Below, one piece after another: positions 14,901 to 28,002 of a stretch of 64,000 bases of DNA. The DNA is taken from positions 235,553 through 299,552 of the forward strand of contig CAJJDP010000091.1 of the NCBI GenBank assembly GCA_905182995.1. Direction: 5' to 3'. A program made the translations under genes and the position numbers. This DNA is from Paramecium octaurelia (lineage: Eukaryota > Ciliophora > Oligohymenophorea > Peniculida > Parameciidae). How positions within the stretch are numbered: the stretch's first letter is position 1; each line of letters begins with the position of its first letter. The notes beneath the pieces were generated by a model. The model worked only from the letters and a program-made list of their open reading frames with translations. It was not told the origin of the DNA and searched no databases.

Positions 14901-17840
14901 TATTGCATTCTTTACAATTACTAGGACATTTTAGGATGCATTTATCAAAATGTTTAATATAACCCACTGAACATTCAGTGCATATAATTTCAATATCATT
15001 CTTATTAGGGTTTTGAGTAATAAGCGAATAAGGTGATGAGTCGTTTGTTATAGCAAGAAAAAATAGCATTACAGGTGGCTTTACTATTTTGGAAGAATCA
15101 ATTTAAATGCATTTAGCACATTCTGGATTGCATGGCTTGCAAACACTTGTATAATAATCATTATAGTAACCATCTTCACATATAAAACATATATAACTAT
15201 CTTCCCAATTATTCTAATAACAAAAAAGGCAGTTTGGAATCAAATGACTGCAATAGCCAATTCCAGCTATCATTAAGTTATCGATACCAATAGAACAAAC
15301 TCTAACCCCAGATATTACGAGTGATTAATAGCATCCACTCTAAATTTAATCCAAATCTAAAGGAGCACAAGTAAACAAATTATTGCCAATATCTAATAGC
15401 GAGACAGCCGAGCAGTAGGTACAACCAGTTTTAATATATTGAGATTCTTAAGGTTAAAAATCAAAATAAATAGTGTTTATCTCATTAGAATAAACAGAAA
15501 ATTGAAAAGGGTATATGCAATGATCTAAATTATTAAAGTAACAGCTTTCCCCATCAAGAGAAATATAAGCATTATAATTACATTTTATACACTTCATATA
15601 TTCTTATCCATTATTATTGTTCAATTTCTTTTAACAAATTTAACAAAGATCACCACATTTTTAACAATTATCATTAATTAAAGAGTATCCTAGTTAACAA
15701 TCTAAACATTTTACTGACTCTTAGTTTACATCTAAAATGCATGACAAGCACCCCTAAGAACATTGATAACAATGATCATTTTTTATATAAAAGCCTTAAT
15801 CACACTTTATGCAATTATCTTCATCTTTGCACTTAATACAATTGATTTAGCATAACTTGCAAGAATTATTCTTAGGGTATAAATACTATTTGCATTGATA
15901 ATAGGTAGTTAATCCATTCACATTTACAATAATAGATTGTGAATTCTTCGTTTCAATAATATAATCACATCCAGAACACTATTCTGTTACCATCAAATCA
16001 AAATTTATTATAAATATTTCTTAGGATTGATAATCTAATTATTGGTTGTAATAGAATACAGAGTCATCAGTTCTGTAATCAATTTTACAGATTGGATTTA
16101 AATACCATATGTGAGAATTCATTATACAATTAATACAATTTACTGAATTATGACCTTGGCCAAAATAAGGGCTTCGAATTAAAAGTATAAATACCATATA
16201 ATGCATCCCAAGAATTTCAATTCCTTCCAGACTTCAAAATAGCCATAACTGCACTTATTGTTGTTCTATATCTCAATTATATTGTACTCTTTATATAACT
16301 CTTTTTACTAGGAAATAGAGCTTAAAAATGTTTCTAAATCATAGAAATGTATTACTTTAACATATTAAACCACCTGATTCCTCATAGTTAGATTTACAGT
16401 AACATTTATGAATATCAGTTTACAAGTATCTATTTTATTCATCAAAACAGGATGCACAATCATATTCAGTAGGCCCTGTACAAGTTTTACATAGTGCATT
16501 GCAATCTATCAATATATAGTGCTAGATATACTTAGGTTTGAATCTTTTCCAAATTCGTATTCGAGATTATAACAATATGTAAATTTTAAATTTGAAATGA
16601 AACCTTCAAAAGGCAGTACGTTTACATCTATCTATTATGTGAATATTGTTATTATGGCCTAATAATTCGAATATTATTGGTAATAAGGAATATCAAACAT
16701 ATCAATATATTCCCATGTGTCACAGCAAGATTAATACAATGAAAGGAAAACTAATTGAGATTACCCAACCTTCCAAAATTAATATTTAAAATAACTCCAT
16801 TATTAAAAGTTTTTTAGAGGTTTAATAAAATATAATGAGTCAGAAAAACTATAATCAGTTTTCAATTCACCAGGTACTAAATAATAAATATCTAATTGAT
16901 GTTATAAATACAAATCTTAATTTACAACTTTCCAATAAAATAATAATTAGTAAAATTTATCTAAATTTGAAAAACTACCTCCAAAAGATATAACGAACTC
17001 GAATTGTGAGTTTATTTTCTAAGAATCTTTCTTCATCCAAAATTCAAGCTTATAGATTAAACCTGGAATATCAACTTAATAATTGCTGGTAGTATAATTA
17101 TATGAGTTATAGGTTTCATTAAAAAAATATAATTCTACAGGTTTTTAACATGATGAAGGAACTTAGCAATTTTAAATAAATTATTAAAATTTTGCTTTAT
17201 CAGTATTTTAGAAAAAAGTAATTGAACTTTCAAATGTAGTTATTATCGAAATCCTTCCCAAAAATAAATTTAAATTGTAACTACTAGTTCCTATGACATA
17301 TAATCCCTAACCTCCATGTTCTAATTTAGCACTTGTTGTTTATGTTTACAATTTTCTATTTGTGATCAAAAAATTCGAAAATCGTTAATCCCCTGTATTA
17401 TATGATGCAAAATTGTATTTGTTATCATAGTTAAAACTAAAATAGGTAAAAACCCAATATCCCTCATAATAAAAAAGTCCTTACTGAATCGTATAGGACA
17501 AGACCCCAGACTATGTATTTTATAAAACAACTAATGTTGGGTATCTAGTAACATAAACTGGCTATTAATAGAACAATGTTTGTATTCTACCTCCACTTTG
17601 AAAATTTAGAATATGAAATCCATCAAGACTACGGGTGGAATCAAAATATGGTTTTGATTTGTCGCCAAAAAAGTTTTTTCTAAGTGGAGCCTATTAAGTC
17701 CATACACCAAATGCGTATGGATTTCCTCTCACATAATTCTTTTCTTGATAAAAACTGTCGCTCTTCAATTAGAATTAGTCAAAATTGCTGTATGAACACG
17801 TTGATTGGACTAATCTTAATAAATAAAATATCCAAAACAT
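8941..17840 (-). CDS. Giant Cys-rich / beta-helix membrane protein (paralog of the 1-8879 gene)
   Basis: The start is an ATG followed by a short hydrophobic leader (MFWIFYLLRLVQS). One 26-nt intron at 16506-16531 is required: it removes an in-frame TGA and moves the frame onto the one seen at 15.1, 14.3, 12.0 and 9.0 kb. The remaining 8874 nt give about 2957 residues. Order of parts: lectin-like N-terminus (~400 aa), furin-like Cys-rich repeats (about 16.5-14.8 kb, e.g. CNALCKTCTGP, CSVGYIKHFDKC), a long Asn/Ile/Leu-rich beta-helix-like region (14.7-10.8 kb), then a Cys/Trp module (CQMGEYSQ, NCIGGW, ALCEQCDYYDERG). The last ~450 residues hold several hydrophobic segments, consistent with a polytopic membrane C-terminus. 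The stop at 8941-8943 lies 61 bp from the next gene's ATG. Further introns of 3n length cannot be excluded. Function is inferred only from architecture. Confidence 0.85.
16506..16531 (-). other. 26-nt intron in giant gene
   Basis: On the minus strand the sequence reads GTATAT...TTGATAG. It carries an in-frame TGA and has canonical GTA/TAG ends. Splicing it joins a residue-436-region Asn codon to the first strong CxxC run, and its 26-nt length accounts for the frame change between the 5' and 3' parts of the gene. Confidence 0.9.
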
Positions 17841-17992
17841 TTATTTAATAATTCATATTTAATTAATAATTATATTTTTACCTCATTTTCGCTTGAGAAA
17901 ATAACGCATCAATTAATGATATCGATTTAATTGTTTATTGACCTACTTATTTTGTTATTTTTTTGCAATATTAATCAATTAGTTATTGAAAA

Positions 17993-20474
17993 ATGAGTAA
18001 ATCTGGAGCTCTTATCTACTCCAAAGTATTGTGCTTTGATGTTTCAGAGGTACAATCTATATACTTATTTCATAAAGTATGTTTGATTATTTTTGGATAA
18101 TTGCAAATGATTATCAAAGATTATATTGAAATTGATATAAAATGATAATCATCAACACAATATTATGAGAATGTTGGATATAAATGTTAAAAAACATAAA
18201 TCTCCTTCTTTTCAATTACTCTAGTTGAAATAAGGATCCTATTACATTATGATTTATAGGCCACATCTTTCATTCTTGTATCTAGTGCATTAAAATAGAT
18301 AAATATTTTAAACAGTTTCATAATTAATAAGATTCTAAAATTGACTCCATTTCCTTGATGTAATCTAGTTAGTCTATAAAAATATTAGTATAATAATGAA
18401 TAGATTAGAAATAAGTTTATTGTCAAATAGTTGTAAAATTTGCTGTTACTTGCCTAATATTAGATATTAAAGATATTTTTGTGATATCTAGGTTAAAATG
18501 AACTTTATCTTTCATCTTGAGATAAATCCTTTTGTTAGATGATTATAGCAAAGAATCTCAGCCATAAAGAAAAATTAATATAATAAAATTGTATTTTGCT
18601 GATTAAATTGTTTATATTTAATCTTTAATATATTTAAGGCTCTTTTTATGATCTATGAATATTAAACAAGTATGTAAAATCTCCTTTCTAAACTTATTTT
18701 ATTTCTCCTGTTATAGACAAATCTTATTATTTTGACAACTGCAGCTTGTGTCTAAGAAAAGCAGATTCATCTAAAATTTTTTATTAGCATGAGTTATTAT
18801 TTTAAGTTGTTAAGGATTTACTATAAAATATTTTAGGATTTATTAACCACAACAGAGTTATTGAATTTACACCTTCCTAAATTGTTTTCAAGATTTGATT
18901 TTTTTTTCTTCTGTAAATCTATATTCTTATCATGTTCAATCCGTCAAGTATTAAAAAAAATTAAGCTTTCTACCAAGCTAAAATTAACTGAGAGATTGTA
19001 AAATGGGGATTATGCTCAGCCTTTAATGTGATTAAAGATGACATGACGAAATCTTATGTCGGTTTTACTACTTACCTATTCAAACTATTCAAGAGGGTAA
19101 CTAGTAAAAAATTAATTGCATCATAACAATAACATTTTATTACTATACCTTCTAAGTTTTTCTTTTCAACTGTATTTATTAAGATTATCAAGGTCATGCT
19201 TATTAAGGGATAGAGGCTAATTCGACCTGACAATAAATTTGTTTATAAACTAGCGACTTTTGTGATCCTGAAAACATTAAATACATTTATTTATATTTTA
19301 TTTCTTATAGATTGATATTAAATCCTCATTAATATTTTAATATGTTTGATTGCTTAAAATTTTAATATTTGAAAAAAATTTTGTATAAATTAAATACCTA
19401 TAGTAGGATGTGATTTAAAGAATATTTTAATAGATTGAAAAATATTTATTAAAGACTGATATTTAAGTTATGATAATCTTAGATAAGATAATAATTCATA
19501 TTTCAGAAAAGTCTTTAGTTCATATTTCATATTATAAATCATCATTTTGAAAAAATGATACTTAAATAAAAATTTGAAAAAGTATCACCCTATTAGACTG
19601 CAAAGTTTGAAATTTATCAGTAAATTTTAACTTGAATAAATATAGATTTTTATATAGTGCTTGAATAAAAATATCTCCTTTCTGAAATAAAAAAGGTTCA
19701 ATCCAAAGATTAAGACACAAATTTTAACAAAATGTAGATGAGATAAAGAAGGTTTATTACAAAACTAGAGGAATATAAATAAAGTCATAGAGTACTGGTC
19801 TTCTTGTTTAATTGCAATCTAAGAAGTAATTCATAAATTTGGTAATTCCAAATTTATTATTTTTTGTAAATTATTCTAAATTATTTTTTTTTAGAATATC
19901 CAAAATTAATAAGAAAATTGGTACCACTATAACTAAGATTTTATGAGGAAACAAGTTTTATAAATCCAATACATTAAGAGCCTTGATTAAATTTTAGAAT
20001 AATTTATATATATTAAGAAAGAGATAGCAAAAACATAAGATGTACACAGTATTGAAGGTTAAGGAACTTTATTTTTTGAAAAGTCGAAATTTTTTGTTCA
20101 AATTCAAGGTAGATGGAAAAAATAGCATTCATGGAAAAGAGATATACTACAACTAGTATCAAATAGAATCTTCTAATGATTGGCATTTTAATTGGAGGAT
20201 ATATGAAGGTAAAATTAATTTCTAAACTTAAGCAATGTTCAACATGGGTAATAGTATTGAAGGAAAAGTAGATTTCTATTAAAATGAAGATATCATTGCT
20301 CATAAAATTAGATATCCAGATGAATATATGATGATTTCTTTACTGAATCACAATTTATTAATATCTTTTTGTTTGCTATTGATATATCTTTACTCCTCAA
20401 TATTAAATTATGGTCTTTTTATATCTACTTATTAAAGGGGTAATTAATTAAGATCATTTTGGAACCAAATCTGA
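17993..20474 (+). pseudogene. Decayed protein-coding gene, unknown family
   Basis: From an ATG at 17993 one plus-strand frame reads protein-like sequence for about 2.1 kb but is cut by a dozen or more in-frame TGA codons. Near 20150 a frameshift moves the coding signal to another frame, which ends at TGA 20472-20474. Convincing segments include KADSSKIFYQHELLFQVVKD, AFNVIKDDMTKSYVGFTTYL, RPDNKFVYKLATFVILKTL, WYHYNQDFMRKQVLQ and, after the shift, NDWHFNWRIYEGK. A hydrophobic stretch (LLISFCLLLIYLYSS) near the end suggests a membrane protein. Most TGAs have no GT...AG pair around them, so introns do not explain them. A long minus-strand frame (about 18077-19545) looks like a shadow of this one. 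It could be a dead gene or a remnant of a mobile or internal eliminated sequence; I recognise no family. Confidence 0.6.
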
Positions 20475-20606
20475 AAATAATATTAATAATTTATATTAAA
20501 AGCATTGCTCTAAGGAGTTCTAAATTCTGAGATTAAAATCTTAATACATATAGAAGATAAATTAATAAGCTATTAAGTTGGTTGAATATAAATTTTCTGA
20601 TTTAAA

Positions 20607-21679
<1,073 letters not shown>

Positions 21680-22110
21680 CTCTGTAATTTTCTTTAAATA
21701 TTATTAAAATATATTATTAATTTTGAATTATTATCAATTTCATCTTGTTCTGACTTCAAAACTCCTATTATTTTCAGCTTATTCACTTCTAATACTTTCA
21801 ACTTTTTTTGTTTTTGAATTTAAATGAAGCATGTTTTCTTGCCATTAAGTTTAACTATAATATAAAATGGAAATCAAATTAAATGAAGTCAATCAATAAG
21901 AGTGAATTGATATTGACATAGCTATTTAAATTATTATGTTGTTTTAGTTTAGATTAATGAACATGACTGAATTAATTCATATTTGGGAATCATAATAATA
22001 TTATATTCTTTCACCTAACTGAGTTATGAGGATGGATTGACTAATAAGATTTGAGAATTAATTAGACATGCATATAAATGACAATAAAATTCTAAATTAA
22101 TGATAATTAA
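21680..22110. other. Intergenic, 431 bp
   Basis: Lies between the PP1 start and the stop of the actin-related gene. It is AT-rich with frequent TGA in all plus frames and no convincing ORF or splice pattern. It presumably holds the PP1 promoter and the 3' end of the neighbour. Confidence 0.5.
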
Positions 22111-23173
22111 TCAATTTGGACATTTCCTTTCGATAATACTGAATCTGCCAGATTCCTGGTATTCATTCTTCGCCACCCAAAGAGACTAAAAAGAACTAAG
22201 TGAAGCCAAAATGGAGCCTCCGATAAATACTGAATGATAGCGATTTTACTAAGGAATAAAAGTACATATTTACATTAGAGGGATACATTACTAATTTGAC
22301 TTTGCACATAGGTGGAGCCAAGGCAGACAAGGTTGTTTACAATTTGTTCAAAAAGCCAGGGATATTTGATGATCCTCCAGTGGAAATCACAGTAGAACAC
22401 AATTGTTGTTTGATATCATTGACAGAGTTGTTGATTATGTCCAATAACATATGTTGGATGCCTTTGAAGTTGTCATTGCTATTGAATAATTTGTCTGCAA
22501 TCTCTGAAAGCTGTGCTTGTTACATTGACACAAATTTTCCATCAGGTAATTCGTATTGCTAAGTTGAATCGATTTGCTCGTATGTTAATAAACCTTATTT
22601 AATGTCTCTGGCTAAACATGTTTTTTTGAATTGGTTATATTCTCCGACCACAAATTGTCTAAATGGGTCATTTAGTATTTCTCCTCCAATTGGCGCTTAA
22701 ATTTGGGTTTTTAATAAAGTATAGCCATCATGAACAGCAGATGCAGTAGTTGAATATGCACCAATATCTAAAATCAACGCGGTGGAACGACCTGCTGAAA
22801 ATGTTGACAGGGCTGCATTTCTGATGGTGAAGAAATTAGGGATTTCCACACTCTCAAATAATATTTCGACCACTTTTTATAAATCATGTTTAGTCTGGAA
22901 ATTATTGGCTAACAACAAACTATAATCTTTGGATTGAACTCCGAGCTTCTCAAACATCTTCTTCAATAGATTTTCATATAAATCTGGATTGAATGGTTGT
23001 AATATGTCCAACACTTACCCATTCCCATACCCTAATGCTTCATCTCCGAATTGCATTGTCTCCGTGCATTTAGTGAAAGTACTCCATCTGGGGAAGTCAT
23101 CTCCTGTAAATCCTGCCCTTGTGTAGAGATTACCTATGTCGGCAACAACAGATATTATTTCATCGCTATTCAT
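22111..23173 (-). CDS. ARP4: Actin-related protein, ARP4/BAF53-like
   Basis: An actin-fold protein of 345 residues, shorter than the ~430 residues usual for ARP4. The N-terminus reads VVADIGNLYTRAGFTGDD, an altered actin phosphate-1 loop. The centre has LDIGAYSTTASAVHDGYTLL, where the VHDGY box is typical of ARP4/BAF53, and STGGSSNIPGF matches the adenosine motif. The C-terminus is actin-like (SVFIGGSILASL, ERKC). One 25-nt intron (22249-22273) restores the last exon; the coding sum is 1038 nt. In yeast and animals ARP4 is a nuclear subunit of the INO80, SWR1/SRCAP, NuA4 and BAF chromatin complexes. The missing length suggests loss of ARP4-specific insertions, so another divergent nuclear ARP is possible. 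It shares a 17-bp divergent start region with the next gene. Confidence 0.8.
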
Positions 23174-23190
23174 TAAAATAAAATAATAAT
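23174..23190. promoter_or_regulatory. 17-bp divergent intergenic region
   Basis: Only 17 A/T bases separate the ATG of the minus-strand actin-related gene (23173) from the ATG of the plus-strand nucleotidase gene (23191). Any promoter must lie in this spacer or inside the coding sequences, and both 5' UTRs must be nearly absent or overlap. Confidence 0.7.
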
Positions 23191-24186
23191 ATGCTTAAAG
23201 TACACGAATTCTTTTCAGTCGCAACCCAATTAGCTTACAACGCAGCCATAATTATTAATCAAATTAGATTATCTGCTGATATTGGTTAGAAATGGAAAGG
23301 CATCGATGATCCTGTCACCATCGCTGATGTTAAAGCCTAAACCTACATAGTCTAGTAACTCCGTAAGCATTGGTAATTCTAATCAAATAATATGCAAGGC
23401 CATAACTAAGAATTGTTGGCGAAGAGTCTACTGTATATGATGACCCAATAGATTTGCCTGATACTCATTCCAATCTATATACAGAAGATATCTTCAACAA
23501 AACACCCAACAATGCCAAGGTGAGAACTGAATATGAAATAGAAGATCTTTGTGTTTGGGTTGACCCTCTAGATGGAACTCTTGATTTTGTTACAGGTGAT
23601 TTTGATTGTGTCACCACTTTGATTGGTGTCTCTTACAAGAAGTAAGCTCTAATTGGAATCATCTCCCAACCATTTGTTAAAATTGCTGACAAACAATACG
23701 AGTTTAAACCTAAGATATACTTTGGTCATCATCCACAAAAGAGAGTGTTTTATACATATGATACTACATCATTGATTCCTTTTGAACTCTTAAAGCCAAA
23801 TTATGATCCTTCCAATATTGTGTTGTGCACACAGAATAAAAGAATAGACGAACAAAAATTGCAAAAAATAAAATCTCTTGGTTGTTCTCTCCTCTAAATG
23901 GGAGGATCAGGAAAAAAGAGTCTCACACTCTTGGAAGGCAAGGCAAGCCTATTCATCTATCTTGGAGTCAGGATGAGCAAATGGGATATATGTGCCCCTG
24001 ATGCCTTATTTAAAGCCTTTGGAGTATGAAAATATTATGATCTAGGGTCGTTTCTTAGGATTGGAAGGATAAATCTATGATTACAATTTCGAAGACAAAA
24101 GTTACGATAATCCGTATGGCCATTTAGCAAGCATTTATAATGAATTAGTGGACAAATTCCTACCAAAAACAACTGGAATGTTATGA
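23191..24186 (+). CDS. BPNT1: 3'(2'),5'-bisphosphate nucleotidase
   Basis: A 315-residue inositol-monophosphatase-superfamily enzyme. It shows the metal-binding motifs of this family: DPVTIAD near residue 45, IVGEES near 75, WVDPLDGTLD near 125 and WDICAPDA near 260. The WDxCAP box points to BPNT1 (Met22/Hal2), which removes the 3' phosphate of PAP formed during sulfation and sulfate assimilation and is sensitive to lithium in other organisms. Two introns are needed: 23373-23398 (26 nt, ends AAG) and 24024-24045 (22 nt, contains an in-frame TGA). Exons total 948 nt. An inositol polyphosphate 1-phosphatase would be the main alternative. Confidence 0.9.
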
Positions 24187-24422
24187 GGGTATAAAATATC
24201 AATAATTGAAATTATTTGATATCAAGATAAGTAATTCAATATCAATTTATAAAATACATCAATTCACTTACACTCTCTTATCAAATCTCTCTTGTAAAAT
24301 AATCATTGTCTTATGTATTTGGAATGTTTAAAAGAACATTAATAATTGAAGATTAATTTTATTTATTAATTTATAACATATTTTTAATTTCAAATTTTAT
24401 ATTTATATAACAACGCCCATCT

Positions 24423-25672
24423 ATGAGTGATTATCAGATAAAGTACTAAGAAATCAAAGGAAGTTTAGCTATTCTTATGCAATAGAATAATGCTCTCAAA
24501 TAATAACTTAAAGAAGCTTGTGAAGAATTGTAGGAAAAGTAAATGTTAAAGGAGGAATGGGCTGAAGAAGTGCAGAGAGTATCAGAGACAATCAATTAAT
24601 TGCAGAATGAAAACTATAGTATCTATTGTTTTGTATGCTAGATCTACAATAGGAAAATGACTAATTGCAAAGGAACTGCTCAGAATCCAAATACTTAATT
24701 GAGCAATAAATCGATTAAATTACCATTTTGAAGGATTAGAATGAGAAGCTAGCTAATTAATTGGACTAATGCAGATAATAAAATCTATAAAAGGAATTAC
24801 ATATCAAATAGTTAAGGGATGATAGTATTAAACAAATTGAATAATTGCAATAATCATAATTGGAAGAAATAAAAAAATTATAAGGCATTATCGATAATCA
24901 AAGTGGTCTCATATAATCTTATGAGAAATTGAATGAGATTGAGAAACAGGATTCATAGCATATAAAATAACAACACTAAATTTAATTTGAAGATTAACTC
25001 ATTGAATTGAAAAATAGAAATCTTATACTGTAGAGTAAAATTAATGAGGAGAAACAGAAATATGATTTATTGTATGAATAACATAGAGATGAGGTTTAAA
25101 AACTGCAAAGCGTAATTAAAGAATAAAAAGAGTTATTGACTCAATATGAAAGAATTATAGAGAGAGACAAGTGCTCAGCCTAACATTTGAATAATACTCC
25201 CGTTCATGTTTAGTATGAGATGACTCAACCATAATAAATGAAATAAATAATCTAATAAATTCCTCAATAACCCTTGTATTCTAATCTAAATCAAAATATG
25301 TATTAATAAACTTTAACATCCCCTGTGCTCTAAGATAAATGCAATCAGCCATCTCCAACTTATTTGCACACTTAACAAAGTTATGCATAACCTATGCTAC
25401 AAAGACCACCTAAAACATTTTTTACAAACAATAAGATAAATCATCAAATGCAATAGATCACAAGAGAGAAGTAGAATTCAAAGGAGTATCACCAAAAGCG
25501 TAGCTTCCACTTTGATGATGAGGAGGATCATTAGAATGTAGAGAAAGAGTTCTAGGAAGATTTCTTGAATAAATTTTAGAATGTGATAGGAAGAATGGAG
25601 GATAAATTATATTAAATGTAAAACGAACTCAATTTTTCAGGGATTTCAGACAAGCCGAAAAAATTAAAATGA
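24423..25672 (+). CDS. Coiled-coil protein, Gln-rich
   Basis: A 408-residue protein of unknown function. Residues ~1-260 are almost continuous coiled coil rich in Gln, Glu, Lys and Leu (e.g. KEEWAEEVQRVSETINQLQ). A Pro/Gln/Asn-rich linker follows (~270-350), then an acidic C-terminal patch (FDDEEDHQNVEKEFQEDF). One 23-nt intron at 24619-24641 (GTATCT...GCTAG) is required; exons sum to 1227 nt. Many glutamines are TAA/TAG, which hides the gene under the standard code. It converges on the Dicer-like gene with 43 bp between stops. A cytoskeletal or basal-body role is common for such proteins in ciliates but is only a guess. Confidence 0.8.
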
Positions 25673-25715
25673 CTTAAAACAATATATATATTATTAATTT
25701 TTATATTAAAAATTG

Positions 25716-27950
25716 TCATGATTTTACATTTCCAGTGCTTTGACAAAAATCATAAATCAAAGATATGTTTTCAACAAAATATTTGATGTATGGTTTGTAC
25801 ATTTCTCCATAGATTTCAATCACCTTTTCCCACCCATACTCTGCTAGAATACAAGCTGCCACACTCTCCCATAGATCACTCATGATTTTTGGAATATACT
25901 ATGAATATTAATTGATTCTCCTAAAATCAGTAAATTGATCCTCTCTTAATAAGCCTAAGGCTTTTGTTATACTATTTTAAATCTCCTTCGGAAGATTTCT
26001 TGCATACTAATGGAAATTATGGTAGATAGCCATTGTGCCCATAAAACCACTATCAAGTAAAGATATTTTGGCAGTATGCAACATCCCTGGGCAAAGTAAC
26101 AATTTCTAAGGTATTTTGCCTTCTCGACACAATTACTGTTATCTAGGATTATAGTATAGTTTTTCACATTCCTTATGAACGTTCACAATGACCAATAGTT
26201 CCAGGATTGCATCTCCAAAAAACTCTAATCTTTCAAATTGATCAACAGTCATGGCTTCTGCAATGAAATTCAATTTGCATCCTAGATAATCTTAAAATTC
26301 CTCTAAAGGTTGGTCAAATTTTACAGTTTCAGAGAAGGGTCTTTTTACAATTTATTTTTTTAAAGGATAATCATTATCATGATCTAGATCCTGAGAATTA
26401 ACGGAGAAATCAATTAAAGGATTTCCTTTATAGTATTGTGGAACTGAGCCTTTGAATTCGAACCTTGTTAATTTAAAAAAGTCCATCAAATCTTTGAATT
26501 AATAATTTTTAATGTAACAGGCTCCACATAAGGCTTCGTATATATCAGCTTATTGTTTGAGAGACAGTTTGGAATCCTCTTGTTCGTTGATAATCATCAT
26601 CATGTGATTTAGAAGTTTCTTGGAGTTAATTTTAAAATTCATGATATTCAACTTGAGATGCCCATAAATTGAACTTAAGTGTTTATTAGTGATTAAACGA
26701 ACTCTTGCCGAGGACAAAGTGTTTTCTGTTTTGTACTTAGGATCCTCAAACAACATTGCAGATGTTAAATACTTAATTACAACATCACCAAGCATTTCTA
26801 AATTTTGATAATTTCTTTGAGGATTGAAAGAAGGACAGGAAATAGCTTCTTCGATTTTATCAATGTTGGCCAATCTATTGAGTTAATAAGTGACATTCTA
26901 AGCATTTGCTATCAAAAATAGCTGACAAATCAATTGTGAAAATGTTCTACAAACTAAATCCATAAATTTGACTGATAGAGGATATTTGAATAGTGAACTT
27001 TGTCCAGCAAAATATATCTATTGGTTCTGAGAGGATAACAAAGTACATTTGTTTCCGTCTTCGCAATTTTGACAAACTAAACTTATACTTGTATGATATA
27101 GTACATGTCTTCACGTAATCCGCATTCTAATGAATCTAATTAAAGCCCTTAATTTGTTGCAATATATAGAATTTAGTGTCCTAAGCATTGTAACTGAAGT
27201 TCTTTCTAATGAATTGAATGAAGTTGGCAGAAGTTGGGTAATTTCTCCCTGACAAGAATTCCAATAGTGTGCCTTTGATGTCATCCAACATGAATATCTA
27301 TTGAATTTCGTTGATGTCTGAGTAGATTTGGTTGTCAATCAAATAAAAGAAATAATCGATTAATTAAGTAGTTTTATCGAATTAATATTGAATATTACAC
27401 ACTCTGTAAGGATTTGTAGTGTAAACAAGAATATCAAATTTGGGTTGAGGGTAAATCTATTGATTCTTTTATGCTAATTTGCTTTCCAGGAATTCGTATA
27501 TTTGATCAAAGTGAATACTGTAAACTCCAGGAACCACCAAAATATTAATTTAGGGCAAAGGATTGGGAGCTATAAAAGTCTAAAAGTTTCGAGCATTGAA
27601 AGGTTGGGATTGTGTTTTGTTTGTTTAGTATAAATCACCAAAGAGCAGAATATTGAAGCTTACTATTGATTTAAATTAGTCCAGAGACACCATGAGTTTC
27701 TGAGAAACCCTGTACCGAGGACGAATTGTTGAGCTAAATGCGATGAAACCTTAAAGGGATGAGGATCATAATATTTACTTTATTGACTATATTCGAGTGG
27801 ACAGGGAGACAGCAGAATTAGCATCTGATTGTCGATCTCGAAATAATTGAGATAGATGAGCACAGTTTCTTTTTCCTCAAAAAATTTATAGGGAGATGAA
27901 AGTTAGGGTGCCAGATATCCAAGAAACTGAATGGAAGGGGTATCGACCAT
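25716..27950 (-). CDS. Dicer-like ribonuclease III
   Basis: A 725-residue protein with two RNase III domains in its C-terminal half and no helicase domain. Domain a has NYQNLEMLGD (~res 360) and ADIYEAL (~451). Domain b has ERLEFFGDAI (~556) and DLWESVAACIL (~671). Both keep the acidic residues that bind catalytic magnesium, so both half-sites look active. The N-terminal ~330 residues are divergent: part (VLVVPGVYSIHFDQIYEFLE) may be a weak platform/PAZ-like region, followed by a small CxxC segment (VCQNCEDGNKC at the exon joint). Two introns are resolved: 27750-27778 (29 nt, ends AAG) and 27077-27104 (28 nt). Exons sum to 2178 nt. Helicase-less Dicer-like proteins with twin RNase III domains are known in Paramecium (Dcl family), where they make scan RNAs or IES RNAs for genome rearrangement. 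Which paralog this is cannot be told here. Confidence 0.9.
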
Positions 27951-28002
27951 AGAAGTGAATAATAATAATAATAATTAAATGAATAATAGAAGATAAATAT
28001 AA

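Noticed and set aside
18077..19545. Long TGA-free minus-strand frame
   Set aside because: It is open but has poor protein character, while the plus strand shows a much better (though broken) coding frame over the same bases.
17993..20474. TGA recoded as an amino acid in this region
   Set aside because: TGA terminates all other genes here at sensible places and the relic also has a frameshift, so decay is simpler than recoding.
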